Counted from the first letter of the stretch, positions 12,262 through 24,196 are shown. The stretch: DNA of 64,000 nt from Pyxicephalus adspersus (GCF_032062135.1 NC_092861.1:59345480-59409479); one strand, 5' to 3'. The notes: generated by a model from the sequence alone, not told the origin. Program-made: numbers and translations.

Positions 12262-12965
12262 TCTGTACATTACCACAAATAATTTTAAATGAAACAACTC
12301 AGATGCAGTTGAACTGAAGTGGGTTGAACAAAAAGATTGCATAAAAATATGAGGAAATAAAGCGTTTTTTAACACAGTGACTTCATTTCAGGGGCTCAAA
12401 AGCAATTGGACAAATTAAAAAGCTGAAAATAAAATGTTCATTTCTAATACTTGGTTGAAAACCCTTTGCTGCAATGACAGTGCCACTGGGAGCCATGCAC
12501 GCCCGAGCCATCACACTGCCTCCGCCATGTTTTACAGATGATGTGGTATGCTTTGGATCATGAGCTGTTCCACGCCTTCTCCATACTTTTTTCTTGCCAA
12601 CCTGGTAAAGGTTGTTCTTGGTTTCATCTGTCCAAAGAATGTTTTTCTACAACTGTGCTGGCTTTTTTTTAGCTGTTTTTGAGTCCAATCTAGCCTTTAT
12701 ATTCTTGAGGCTTATGAGTGGATTGCATATCGATACGCCTACTTTCTGGAGAGTGTCATTCACTTGGTTGGCTTTTGTGAAGGGGTTTCTCTTCACCATG
12801 GAAATGATTCTGCGATCATCCGCCACTCCTAATACTGTAGTATTTTCTCGGATGGGTTTTTTCTTTTTTTTTGCAGCTTAAGGATGGCTTGTTTCACCTG
12901 TATGGAGAGCTCCACTGACCGCATGTTGTCTGTTCACAGCAAAATCTTCCACATACAAGCACAAG
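12262..12965 (-). mobile_element. Tc1/mariner-like transposon remnant, internally deleted
   Basis: The left part (about 12,265-12,430) matches the long terminal repeat of a Tc1-like family I recognise, including TTCATTTCAGGGGCTCAAAA. After a junction near 12,478 comes decayed transposase-coding sequence on the minus strand: the complement of ATCTGTCCAAAGAATG gives a FFGQMK-like relic of the conserved W-SDE block, with KTWRRQCDG from the H-GGG block in another frame. It continues to AGCAAAATCTTCCACATACA near 12,960. The right terminus is missing and frames are broken, so it is inactive. Confidence 0.8.
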
Positions 12966-13429
12966 ACAAGATGAAGGGTTTAAGGGTCAGAATTTGACAT
13001 GAACAACAGGAGATCTTAGATCCATCCTATTTTGTATTAGCAGTTCAGGCTGGTGGTGGTATAGTGGATGTATGTTGTGGGGTAGTGTGCCCAAACAAAA
13101 ATAAGAAAGCCGTTCTGATGAGAACTTTGGGTCACAATCAGCTGCAATGAAGGTTTGTGGCATTTACCATTCTCAAAAATCCAGCAAAGCAGGAATGCTT
13201 GACAGGAATATAGATCCATACATATAGAATCATGATAGATTTTATTAGATGATATACAGCTCCCTGATAATTTTAAATATTTAATCTAAATTACAAACAC
13301 TTCTGTGATACCTGGTTTGTAGAATGTTCTAGCTCTCCAATTTTTTAAGATCTGGTGCTTCTGAGAAATCTGGTCCCATATTAGTTTTTAGTACATAATA
13401 GGTGATCTAAGTAAGAGTCATCTTTACTT

Positions 13430-13860
13430 AAAGTGGGCCTATGACCACAATTTTTACTTAATACAAAAGGGTTATCTACCCTTTTATATGAAGTAAAAAT
13501 TTGCTTTTTCTTCTTAAAAAATAAAAAAAAACTGCTGCAGACACTCCTGAGATACTGCTCCTTTTTTTAAATTTTTTTTTTTACAAATACAGGATACGTC
13601 ATTAGTTCTTGCGCCTGGACAGTACAAGATCAGGTGACGTAGGCAGAAGAAGCAAGATGACAGAAGGTGGCAGTGCCCGACTCTTCCTCCGCACCGGGAC
13701 AAAGAAGGAAACTAGGACAAAGAAGGAAACTAGGACAGTGCGGGCCAAATCAAGGACAGCTCTGGAGGGATCAAGAGATCCGCGGCAGTATAAGCAAGTG
13801 GGATGTTTTCATTTTAACTGACTCCCCTTTGAAGTAATAAAGGGTAAGATTCAAATACTC
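13430..13860. repeat. GC-richer frog repeat with TACCCTTTTATATGAAGTAAAA motif
   Basis: It contains CTACCCTTTTATATGAAGTA, TTCTTGCGCCTGGACAG and a doubled GACAAAGAAGGAAACTAG segment (about 13,698-13,735). It shares ordered motifs (ACCCTTTTAT-TAAAGTAAAAATT, a T-rich run, CTTGCGCCTGG) with 39,515-39,985, so both are copies of one interspersed family, probably a non-autonomous DNA transposon. Confidence 0.6.
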
Positions 13861-14829
13861 AGTTGGTCATCTAGGCCCTGATGAAGTTATGTCGCAGACC
13901 TACACAACAGATAAGTGTGTACGCTTGCCAGTGTGTCAAACCCATACCCTACACTTCCCCCAACTTTACAACATTACTGGATAAAGATTGAAGACCAAGT
14001 CCCTCTATAACTGGCACTAGAAGAGAGTTATGAATAGAGAATTTGTAGGTGGGCTGTTTGCCCTGGGTACAGCTTTGAAAATATGTGCTTTGAAATGTGG
14101 AATCAATCTATTTTTTGAAAGGAAAATGCTTGTAAAGTGATATGAAACAATGTACATTGATGCTGATACTAGTAGCCAAACAAGAATACAGTGTTTTTTT
14201 TTTTTTTTTTAAGTATCAGCTAACTCCTTTTCATAACATTGGGTGTAGCCTTTTCATGACTATCGGCCTTTACATCCATTCAGTGATATTTTAGTCTGAT
14301 CAAAAGTGGTTGTTTGTCTTTTGATACTATTTGCTATGTGGACTTCTGCTCTGAACTTGCTAAATATTAGTATTTGCATTAGATAGATTAATAACTGAAG
14401 TCCTATATATTTCATGCTCACACTGATGAATGGAGTTTCAGATCATTAATTTGATTTTCTTGTAGGGCCTTTTCTGCTTGTTAAAGTAGGGCCATTTTTG
14501 CTTGGTAAAGAAGATCCACTTAACCTTGCAGTTTGCCAATCATTACAGGATTCAGTAAGCATAGTTAGGATGGTTCAGGTTTGTGAGCAGCACTGCTGAT
14601 TTTGTCGGACTGAGAGTTTAAATAGGCTGCTAATTCTGACCCAGTTCTACAAAACACAGCTTTCATGGTTGGCGTTCTGATCCTCTGCATTTAATACTTC
14701 TTAATATTTCTTACCTATTCCTAGTTATGCAGATCAGGTGTTCAGTCTATTGCCATATACTTGCCACATATTTAGCTACATGCATATTTCACATGTGGAC
14801 TGAAACCACCAAAAACAAAATACTAATAC

Positions 14830-14900
14830 ATCCCTATTTAATGTACAGCGCTGCGTAATATGTTGGCGCTATATAAATCCTGTTTAATAATAATAATAAT
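14830..14900 (+). repeat. SINE 3'-tail fragment
   Basis: It contains ATTTAATGTACAGCGCTGCG, TAATATGTTGGCGCTATATA and an (AAT)n end. The same tail occurs at 40,515, 42,225, 45,455 and, inverted, 57,261. Only the last 70 bases of the element are present. Confidence 0.85.
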
Positions 14901-15164
14901 TGTATTTTAATATGAACCATGCCTTAGTCCTTTTTTTTCTTACTAGTATTTAATATTCTTCACAGCAATGCCTGCAAAAGTACTGTATTGTATTTTAAAG
15001 GGTACTGAAGGAACTTCAGAGGTGCATATTGGTAGCCAGACAGCCATGCTACATATTGCTAATTGAGTTTGTTTTGGTATATATGTACACCGGTCTATTT
15101 AAAGAGGAATTCCTTTTTATCTTTAGGCGTATCATTTTATAAATACCTTTAAAAAAAACATAAG

Positions 15165-16176
15165 TACCGTATTTTTCGGCGTATAAGACTCACTTTTTCT
15201 TCCCCAAAACTGGGGGGGAAAAGTGGGTGCGTCCTATACGGCGAATGCAGGTTTAAAAAATAATTAAAACCGGTAACATACTTACCCGATACCGCGATCC
15301 CGCGTGCTTCTCNNNNNNNNNNNNNNNNNNNNNNNNNNNNNNNNNNNNNNNNNNNNNNNNNNNNNNNNNNNNNNNNNNNNNNNNNNNNNNNNNNNNNNNN
15401 NNNNNNNNNNNNNNNNNNNNNNNNNNNNNNNNNNNNNNNNNNNNNNNNNNNNNNNNNNNNNNNNNNNNNNNNNNNNNNNNNNNNNNNNNNNNNNNNNNNN
15501 NNNNNNNNNNNNNNNNNNNNNNNNNNNNNNNNNNNNNNNNNNNNNNNNNNNNNNNNNNNNNNNNNNNNNNNNNNNNNNNNNNNNNNNNNNNNNNNNNNNN
15601 NNNNNNNNNNNNNNNNNNNNNNNNNNNNNNNNNNNNNNNNNNNNNNNNNNNNNNNNNNNNNNNNNNNNNNNNNNNNNNNNNNNNNNNNNNNNNNNNNNNN
15701 NNNNNNNNNNNNNNNNNNNNNNNNNNNNNNNNNNNNNNNNNNNNNNNNNNNNNNNNNNNNNNNNNNNNNNNNNNNNNNNNNNNNNNNNNNNNNNNNNNNN
15801 NNNNNNNNNNNNNNNNNNNNNNNNNNNNNNNNNNNNNNNNNNNNNNNNNNNNNNNNNNNNNNNNNNNNNNNNNNNNNNNNNNNNNNNNNNNNNNNNNNNN
15901 NNNNNNNNNNNNNNNNNNNNNNNNNNNNNNNNNNNNNNNNNNNNNNNNNNNNNNNNNNNNNNNNNNNNNNNNNNNNNNNNNNNNNNNNNNNNNNNNNNNN
16001 NNNNNNNNNNNNNNNNNNNNNNNNNNNNNNNNNNNNNNNNNNNNNNNNNNNNNNNNNNGGCACAGGGTGATCAGAAGGGGAATAATCTTTCAGAATCTTT
16101 TTTTTCTAGATTTTCCTCCTTTAAAATTGGGTGCGTCTTATATGCCGGAGCGTCTTATACGCCGAAAAATACGGTA
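15165..16176. mobile_element. TIR DNA transposon containing an assembly gap
   Basis: The left end TACCGTATTTTTCGGCGTAT and the right end ATACGCCGAAAAATACGGTA are exact complements, followed inwards by AAGACTCAC and GGTGCGTCT-type motifs. Flanking TA suggests a two-base target duplication. No coding sequence is visible, but 746 bases of the interior are unknown. Superfamily not assigned with confidence. Confidence 0.85.
15313..16058. other. Assembly gap (N run, 746 bases)
   Basis: A run of N lies inside the TIR element. Any open reading through it is meaningless. Confidence 1.
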
Positions 16177-16328
16177 TTTTACAAGGTTATGCAGATTGGC
16201 TTGTGCTATAATTCTAAGTGAGGACCTGGAGAAAGACATACCACTTTGGGTGAACATGTACTTGGAATTTGGCGGCAGTGGTTTACAGTGAACTGATTCA
16301 TCTGTAAGCACTTATAGTTTCTGTAAAG

Positions 16329-16620
16329 CACAGGTGTCAAACACAAGGCCAGCAGGCCGAATCCTTTTTATGTGGCCCGTGGTGACTGTGCCGCATTCAA
16401 CCGCCTGACATTTGCAGGCAGGAGGACTCTGTCCCAGAAAGCTAGGTAGTTTATGCTTCACAAAGACAAGCACATTCTTATTTTCACAACATGATTAATG
16501 CACGACGTGTGATATGGTGTCGGAGGGTGAGGAAGGATCTATACTTCTACTAAGACTATGTATCCTAATAAAAAGTTTGGCCCGCCACTCAGCCTGTGTT
16601 TTAGATTTCAGCCCCTTAAG
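16329..16620 (+). mobile_element. hAT-like transposon fragment
   Basis: It starts with CAGGTGTCAAACACAAGGCC and TGTGGCCCGTGGTGAC, the recognisable end of a vertebrate hAT family. It later shows GTTTGGCCCGCCACTCAGCC and TTTTAGATTTCAGCCCCTT. The other terminal repeat and any intact transposase are missing. Confidence 0.6.
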
Positions 16621-17337
16621 CAATATAATTCAGGTGTCTCGGGTTCTTAAGGCATTAATATCATACGTCAATAGGAGGAAACTGTTGGTTTGTTATGCAC
16701 GCCTGAAATGAGAAATGTTGTAAATAGCTTGCTGTGTTATTGTACTGTACATTTTAGTCAATAACTCTTTCCTTTTGGCAAGGTACTTTCTGGCGGAATA
16801 CCGGCTTGGATTCTTTAAAATCAAATTAGTTTCTATCGGACAAATACTAGTCAAATGTTTTAGGACAGACAAAACTAATTAGTAAAGTTAAATGAATTGT
16901 CTGGTAACTACATAAACACTAAACTATGTAGAGATTGTGGCCAACAAAACAAGTGTTGGAATGCACTGTTTCTGGTAATATTTTTAAACAAACACTATGA
17001 TGAAAGTTGAACAAGTAACAAATTCATGTATGCTCTATCATGCCAAAAGTATTTTACCTATAGAAATTATGAATGTGAACAGCTAAAAGTAGACAACAAA
17101 TATTTGAATGTTCTTTATGTGAAAGTTCTTGGAACTGGGTATGGTTTAAAAAAGGTTAAAGGTCTTCGGGATTGTTACTTTAGCACAACAGTAAGTATTT
17201 ACAGTAAGGTATGGTTTTTAGGTAAACTGCAAAAGTATAGATATATTTAAAACACACATTAGTCATCACTTGCAATAATGTAGGAAAGAGGTCATGGATA
17301 CAAAGGTGTAACATTAATTTACACTTTATGTACTTAC

Positions 17338-17436
17338 AGTGCCAGGTCTGGTAAAGTCAATGCTCTGTGCGGCACTTTGCCTCATCTGGTTGTTAAAAAG
17401 TCGCATGTACACACTCTGCAGGTACTCTGGTGTTAT
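17338..17436 (-). CDS. ARMC9: ARMC9 coding exon 8
   Basis: There are 33 codons, phase 0/0. The product runs [20 protein letters not shown] and then [13 protein letters not shown], aligning closely with human [20 protein letters not shown]. The acceptor is TATATTTTAG and the donor ACT/GTAAGTA. It is followed by the longest intron in the window (16.9 kb). Confidence 0.96.
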
Positions 17437-19877
17437 CTAAAATATAGATGGCATATTAAAAATGTGAAACAGGAAGTCAAGTCACACCAGTCAAACACTG
17501 TGCTGTGTGCCTAATGTATACAAAAATGCAGATAATTCAAATATGCATGAATTGTTACATTTACCTTTTTTTTTTAATATAGTTCAGACATTATTACACC
17601 TCAGTAACATTTTGTACTGATGTAAATTTCTAAAACTGCAGAATAATCATCCAGGTTTGCAGCTTTGTCACAAATGGTTTCAGTTCTGGACTATAGCTGA
17701 ATATACATTGGGGAAAACCCTTTATTTTTAATGCATGTATGTGATATATATTAGCAGTTAAAAATACGTATTTGGCAGGTTACAAGAGAATCATTTGTGT
17801 ATCTCAGTTCGTAAAACTTTAGATGCATGTTAAGCATATATATTAGGTAAAGTAGGGAAGGTTTAAAAATTCTGTCTGGGATGTCATTAAACAGATTTCC
17901 CCTCGTTTTCTGTTACACTTAGGGTAACTGACAAAATGTAGGGACAGAGTGAAAACAAAAAAAGCTGATATTAATTATTTTCTGCCCACTTATAGGTTTG
18001 TGTATGTGTACACTGCCTGCGCAAAAACTACTGCGTTTCACCCCATGTGCCTACGGAAGCCACCTGGCTGGGTAAAGCAAAAAAAAAAATAATAATAAAT
18101 AACCTTAGCAATAAGTTCCCTAAGATCAGTATTTTTTCGAAAGGAAGGTGGCACCTCAAGAAACCCATGCTAGAGTTCACAATCTCATGTAAAGTACACT
18201 GAAATGCACATGTGGTATCTTCCCTGCTTGCTAAAAATGAATTAACTCCACACATGCCCAGGAGTCACACCATTCCAGTCTGGCCAATCGAGATAGTGGA
18301 AAACTTGAACCAGGACAGCGGTGGTCGTTGCGACAGAACAAGGACAAAAAAATGTAATTAAAATACTGTGATCAGGCAGGTAAGTTTTATTTATCTTGAT
18401 TGTCCTGCAATAAAGAACCCGCCTGCTCTCAATTTTTCCCTTTTAAAGCTTAGTTCCAATAAGGACCTTACCTATTTAGTATCCATTTAATTAACATAAC
18501 CTTATTGTTTATTTTGTGGAAAAGAGAAGATAAGTATTGAGAGTACCTATCTAAAGAAATTTAGGCTGGTTCATTAGTGAACGTAATGAAGGTTTCACTT
18601 TGAGAAGAATACACTATTATGAGTTTTTGCTTGCACATGATTGGATGCTAAAACAAGCAGAGCTTCAGTAAGGTAAGTGACCTATTGTTTGCAGAGTGGC
18701 ATCTTACTATGCTAAAGTTTAATTCACATCTGTTTTAAAATCACATACAGCAGTCGTACAAGGGTTGTAACTGCTATTGTAGGAATTTTTGTAGCAGTTA
18801 GCATTTCACAGGAAACTAGACCAGGTGGTTTTCACAGATATGTAATATATATTCTATCACCCCCTCCACATACAAACACATACACTTTGTTGACATTTCC
18901 CTGTCACTAGACACTGCATGTTGTGACTTTCTGACAGCCCAGCTGGTGCGATAACCAGTTTTTAAAACATCAAACACATACAATTTTAATTACCATATTT
19001 TATTTGTATAAGGCATCTGCTTTCAGAACATATATGTTTTGGGGTTCTACACAACATTCAGGTCAAAATACAAATTGTATTATGTGTATTAGAAAAAGAA
19101 AAAAAAAAAGGAAGAAGCACAATGATTAAAAAACAAGTTTACTTTGCATTAAACCACCAGCCTATATGGCCCACTTCAGAAACTTACAAAGCAGGAGGGA
19201 GCTGACTTTTATTTAGGCTACAGAAGTCATTTTAATACTGAGCAATGCAAACACTTGTTAAGAAATACTTATATACTTATATACATATATATTTCCATGA
19301 GCAGAAATTTAGGAGACCTATGTGGCTAAACTCAGTAGGACTAGATGAGGTAAATCTAACACCAATCTTAACATTTAAATTTATAATACTGCATCTGCTG
19401 CAGACAGTAACCCAATGTGAAGAAACAAAGCACGTTAATTGCTCTACACACAAGCGCCCTCTGCTGGATATTTGGTCATTTAATTGTAGAAAGAAGCCTT
19501 GCTGCCACCTGCTGGATCAGTTAGAGAAAGACATTATGGTTCTTTAAACCAAAGTTAGCATTTTAAGTATAGCAAGCAAGTAAAACTAAAAGAATAACTT
19601 AAAATATACATTCTAACTGGAAATATACTGTAATTTTCTCCAAAAAGAAACTGCCAGGAAGCAAAGCCTGCCTTCCACAGCTTTGGTGGGATATTTTTTT
19701 TTCTTTCTCCTGTAATACTTACTAGTTTTATGTTTTGGTTTTGTATTGACTGAGAAGAAATCAATCGCCTCCAGTTTTTGAATATGTCACCTCTGCAGGC
19801 AACCTTAACCATCATAAAAGTAGCATATGCTACCCCAATGCAACATTCTACACATTGTTACAAATACCATTTCTTAC
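17437..19877 (-). other. ARMC9: ARMC9 intron between coding exons 7 and 8
   Basis: There are 2441 nt without exon signal. Its most notable content is the pair of CTCF-like motifs at 19,454-19,515. There may be old repeat near 18,290-18,430, but I could not delimit it. Confidence 0.6.
19454..19515 (-). promoter_or_regulatory. Tandem pair of CTCF-like motifs
   Basis: On the minus strand, CCAGCAGAGGGCGC (19467-19454) and CCAGCAGGTGGCAG (19515-19502) both fit the core CTCF consensus CCASYAGRKGGCRS at every position. They lie in the same orientation, 48 bases apart. The match is read directly; occupancy is inferred. Some repeat tails contain CCCTCTGCTGG, so a transposon origin is possible. Confidence 0.5.
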
Positions 19878-20029
19878 CTGCTTTCCATTGATGGTTGCTT
19901 CTAAAGAATCAACAAGCTCTGCCGTGACACAAATCAGATTATGGTAATCAGACTGCATCTTATTGAAGCGTTTCATATAGGTGATAGCCCTGTGCTCAGC
20001 TTCCACTAACTGTTGCTGTAGTTGCAAAT
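19878..20029 (-). CDS. ARMC9: ARMC9 coding exon 7 (coiled-coil segment)
   Basis: There are 152 nt, completing an Asp codon and then coding [31 protein letters not shown] and [12 protein letters not shown]. It is very close to human and has the heptad-like character of a coiled coil. The acceptor is TTTTATTCTACAG and the donor CAG/GTAAGAA. A Cys replaces the Gly I remember before [11 protein letters not shown]. It ends in phase 0. Confidence 0.96.
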
Positions 20030-20113
20030 CTGTAGAATAAAAAGAAAACAATGAAGCAATAGTTTATTCCTGAAACAGGTGAATTGTAAAAATATAGAAA
20101 ACAAAAGCTAAAA

Positions 20114-20155
<42 letters not shown>

Positions 20156-22908
20156 ACTCAACACTCATGAAGCAAATACGATGGCCACAATTAAAGTTTG
20201 AAAAACTCAAGGCAAGGTTGTACAGATAGAATCCCAACCACCAATATCTAGCTTGTCAAGTTTAATGGTGGATGACCTTTTAATAAAAGTTTGGTATTAG
20301 GTACTTCCTTACCATGCTCGATTGTTTAGAATATGATAGCAAAGAAGTGAGAGCTACTAAGAAAATACATCTAATAAAAGTTTGCTGCTTGAGCACCTGA
20401 GGTAGATAGGTAGCAAAGTGAAATCCTTCACTGGAAATCTCACTGAACCCCACAGAGTTTAATTTAAGATAAATATTAGATTTTATTATTTTCTAATTTG
20501 TGTTGTGGTGTTCATATTAGGTGGTGTTCAGCTTCAACTCGTAGAGTCATCTTAAAGGTACATGCAACCATAATTGGCTTGGTTTTGAGCACTTGGATAT
20601 ATATACGAGTTAGATGCACTCTTTTTACAAAACATAAAACAAAAACTGTTACCTTTTCCCATAATCACCAGCCATATCTTTATAACAACTGCCTGCCTTC
20701 CCTACCTGTGGGATATCCCCTCTTTCCTCCAAACCACCAAGAAAAGCTTTCACAGCAGGGACAATGTAAGTCCTCCTTATTAACCCTTATAGTTTAATAC
20801 AGTTTAGTTATTACTAGTGGTAATCTTTGATAAAGGTACTTATTTGACTGTTCATTTATATCAAAAGTATTATTTGACTGATATGAAGGACCTGACTATG
20901 TATCATATTATATATTTTATATTTTTGTATAGTACTTTTTTCTGCATACATTATTTAAATGCATTGCCTCATGCAGACCAAAATAAATGCTTTATGGATA
21001 TACTGTAATACTTTACGGATACACTGCTACCCCTGAAGAAGCCTACTGGACAAAACGCGTCAGGTAAAACGGTCTACAAGTCTGATACATGGCTGTATAC
21101 ATAAATATAATGTTAGATGACTTCTGTATAGTGCCCTCTTGGGCCTAATTGCAAAGACCACAAGCTTTCGGTGGTCCACCTACTTGAAAATAGCAGCGTT
21201 ATTACTAATTCAAAAGCTGCAGCATGTCATTCAGAGCCTTGGTCACACCTAGTGCTGCCCATTGCTTTCTAGATCTCTGCTGAATTCTTCCCCTGTGAGA
21301 TGGAAGTGCCTGAGAATTGGGAATGTGATATGAGACACAAATAAAAAAGTATTTGGTTCAGTTAGGAGAGGTAAAGGACTTTTAGTTTACTTTATAAAAC
21401 TTGTCAATCACACTGTAACTTGATTTGGTACTTGTGTATTAAAATAATAGAGCTTGAGCTTTTCTAAAAGCCAGGGAAATTAAAGTCAGTATTTTGCAGT
21501 GTTTTTGCAGCCTTTATTGCGGTATTAATTCTTATCCCTGGAAAATCAAATAGTACTGATCTAAGATAATTACCCTAGTAAAATAAGTATAGCTAATTGT
21601 ACTCAGGATCCTAATAGGACAGAAAGTCCAAACACATGGAATGAGTCTGGGTTAGCCTAGCCACATTTTGAGAAGTCTGAAACCATATTACCTTTTTATT
21701 ATAACAAGTGGAGATAAATAAAAATACAGTCTCTTTGTATGTCAGGCAAAATGTGTGTTATCAGTAATAAATAAAAAAATCTTCCACCTTTTTCCATAGT
21801 CGGACAACAACAGTTGTGTGGCAAACTATCTTGCTTTAAATCATCAAGAGCCATCCCATTTAGCTTGGTTTACGTGCTTTTACCAATAGACCTATACCTA
21901 ATAACAAAGACAAACCAACATTTGAATGACTATGTGGAGTTACTATATAGAGGTTTGTGCTTCCCAAATGCAGCACAAGTTCCACAGCGCCAATTTCACA
22001 AGACAGACCTATTTGTCAAATTGTTAATTCTGACAACACAGTTGTGACTAAGGTGCATGAAGAGTACAGGTCAAATTTTTCCATTAATTCATAGCATACT
22101 TTTTTACAACGCTGTCCAATAGCTATCATTTTAATGTTCCAAGAATGTTGTTTTACTTAAACAATGGCCCTCTTCCAACAAACCTCCTTCAAAGAACAAA
22201 ATATAAATTAACCCACTATGCTCTCTATTGTAAGATGAACAGCACAGCTCCATTTATAGTTTGCTAGTATTTTAAAAATGAATTGCACAAGTGGAAACAT
22301 TTGTGCTAATAATATCATAAGCATGAAATACATTGTAATGTGCAATTCCATAATAATTATAAAGAAGCTGGTAAATAATTTAAAATATTGTCTGTAACTA
22401 AAGTCATACTTTTAACATGGACGATTCAGGAAAGTAAATCATTATTGAAGATAACCTCTCTGCAAAAACTGTCCTTGCCTGCATGATTTCCACCCAGCGC
22501 CCTGAGATGGAATGGGAATAGATGAGAGTCTGGGTTTAGCTCCACTTTAAGAAACATTGTTTAATTCTAAATCAAAATTACATTGGGGTCTACTTGGTTA
22601 GCAAAGCAAAAAAAATATCTTCCTATTTATTATTTAATGATAATTACAAACAAGCCTGATTTTTGTGTAGTTTTTGAATGATGGTATTGGGATGAGATTA
22701 ACCTGAATTCCTACAAAAACTTACTAAGTAAAAGGAAAGCAAAGGGCAATGATAACAGGCAAAGTGCAGTCTCTAATAGCAAGCAATAAATTCACTAAAG
22801 GTAAATGGATAAAAAAGTATTCCAGCTTAGAACTTCTATCCATATACGCCTGCTGATAACTGGTATCAGACAATAAAGACAATATAATGACAATGCATTC
22901 ATGGTTAC
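20030..22908 (-). other. ARMC9: ARMC9 intron between coding exons 6 and 7
   Basis: There are 2879 nt of intron, with an (AAT)n microsatellite at 20,118-20,153 and a CCTGAAGAAGCC...AAACGCGTCAGG segment (about 21,033-21,065) of a kind found in frog interspersed repeats. I found no other exon consistent with ARMC9 in it. Confidence 0.6.
20118..20153 (+). repeat. (AAT)n microsatellite
   Basis: About twelve uninterrupted AAT units. Confidence 0.95.
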
Positions 22909-22933
22909 CTCTGTTGTATTGGTTACTCTCCTT
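22909..22933 (-). CDS. ARMC9: ARMC9 coding exon 6 (25-nt microexon)
   Basis: Eight codons plus one base give KESNQYNR, aligning with KENGQSNK of the human protein. The acceptor is TTGTAATACAG and the donor is G/GTAACC. Its length of 3n+1 is exactly what is needed to join the flanking exons, completing a GAT codon with the next exon. The upstream tract is not strongly pyrimidine-rich, so inclusion may depend on enhancers. Skipping it would shift the frame. Confidence 0.88.
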
Positions 22934-23722
22934 CTGTATTACAAATGTGTTAAGGTAAACGGCACAATTCAGGTTACTTATCCACACATTTTTTCTCTGT
23001 ATTAAACATGCTGCAGGGTTTTTGTGTGTCTGTATATATTGGACTAGAACATGATTTTTAATCTTTGTGAACATCTCACAAGTTCAGCCAAAATGAGTGC
23101 TTATCATTTTTCTATTACCACATATGGCATATTTTAGAATAAAATTACAAAAGAATCTGAGCAGTTACAAAATGAATGCATGACATGTTTTAAATAAATC
23201 ACACCTAAAAAGTTATATTGCTAAATGCTATCCAGTTCTGCTTTTAGGAGAGAACATTACGCAAACATCTGACAAACAAACCAAAAAAAAGCATAGTGAT
23301 GTATAGGCAGCCATGTGGTATTTAGGGGTAGCCTCAGACAGTCCAACACTTTCCTCCTAAATGAATAAGGCAACTGGATAGGTTGGTAAACTTTGTCCAA
23401 TGGTTTAAATTTTTGTTTAGAGAAGCTGCCCTATGGCGGTATGATATGCCTACACACAATTCAATTCAAGTTGCCAAGAACATTTTTGAACCATATTATA
23501 ACAGAGAATTAGAAAATGTTTTAGGCATGTACCTTTCATTAACTTCCTTCCAGATTATTGGAAACTGCCCTATTTTTGAAAGCATTGTTAGAAGTTGGAA
23601 CTGTGCTTATTTTTTGGGTCTGGGTACAGGTTAACAGAGACATACTTAAGGTTAATCATAACAACAGAGAAAAAAACAAAAAATGCACTACTGCACAGCT
23701 TAGAAAATCTATTAAAAGATAC
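22934..23722 (-). other. ARMC9: ARMC9 intron of 789 nt
   Basis: The shortest ARMC9 intron in the window, directly upstream of the microexon; nothing else recognised. Confidence 0.6.
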
Positions 23723-23815
23723 AAATAATGTGAGCAGCCGAGGAGCAGTTCCAGCTTTTAGAGTCACCGACAAGAACTTCTCCAATCGTGATTTCAGCTC
23801 AGGAGCCCAGGAATC
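23723..23815 (-). CDS. ARMC9: ARMC9 coding exon 5
   Basis: There are 31 codons, phase 0/0. The product opens DSWAPELKSRLEKFLSVTLK and ends PRLLTLF, matching human DSWTPELK...PKLLTIY. The acceptor is TTAATTGTCAG. The donor is TTT/GTATCT, weaker than the others in this gene. Because it ends in phase 0 while the next large exon starts in phase 1, a small exon must lie between them. Confidence 0.93.
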
Positions 23816-24135
23816 CTGACAATTAAATATAATGTATACATTTTAAACACATCAAGCTTGTAAACTTACTTCACACAGTGCAATGTCAAACATGCTGATG
23901 CAATAGGAATTTTATAAGACTACATGGACAATCTCAGACAGTGACAAGTGGGGAATATTATTTGCTTGGAATTTACCACAAACTTACATTTACCCCCATC
24001 ACAAAGCCCTTCTCTAATTTAGCAGTATCAGTGACTACAGTGATAGGGAAGAGGGGATTAGTTGACGCAATTCACAAGGATGCTTAACAGAGAAATCACT
24101 TTAGAAAGTTATTATGACTACATGTTAACAGATAG

Positions 24136-24137
<2 letters not shown>

Positions 24138-24167
<30 letters not shown>
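24138..24167. repeat. (AT)n microsatellite
   Basis: About fifteen AT units. Confidence 0.95.
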
Positions 24168-24168
<1 letters not shown>

Positions 24169-24196
24169 CTTCCATTTAAGACATGGAACTATAAAA

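Larger units (their letters stand above)
478..17337 (-). other. ARMC9: ARMC9 intron between coding exons 8 and 9
   Basis: There are 16,860 nt of intron, mainly old repeats. These are two related MITE-like segments near 1.85 and 3.25 kb, a microsatellite at 7.08 kb, internally duplicated sequence at 9.1-9.8 kb, a CpG-containing repeat at 10.0-10.3 kb, a TTAA-ended element at 10.5-11.3 kb, a Tc1-like remnant at 12.3-12.96 kb, a GC-richer repeat at 13.4-13.85 kb, a SINE tail at 14.83 kb, a gapped TIR element at 15.2-16.2 kb and a hAT-like fragment at 16.3 kb. I saw no coding conservation. Confidence 0.75.

Noticed and set aside
15149..16221. Open frames of about 300 codons on both strands
   Set aside because: They run through the N gap and are artefacts of translating unknown bases.
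20640..20710. Possible alternative ARMC9 small exon (40 nt with compatible phase)
   Set aside because: Its product does not resemble the human segment, whereas the 25-nt candidate at 22,909-22,933 matches it residue by residue.
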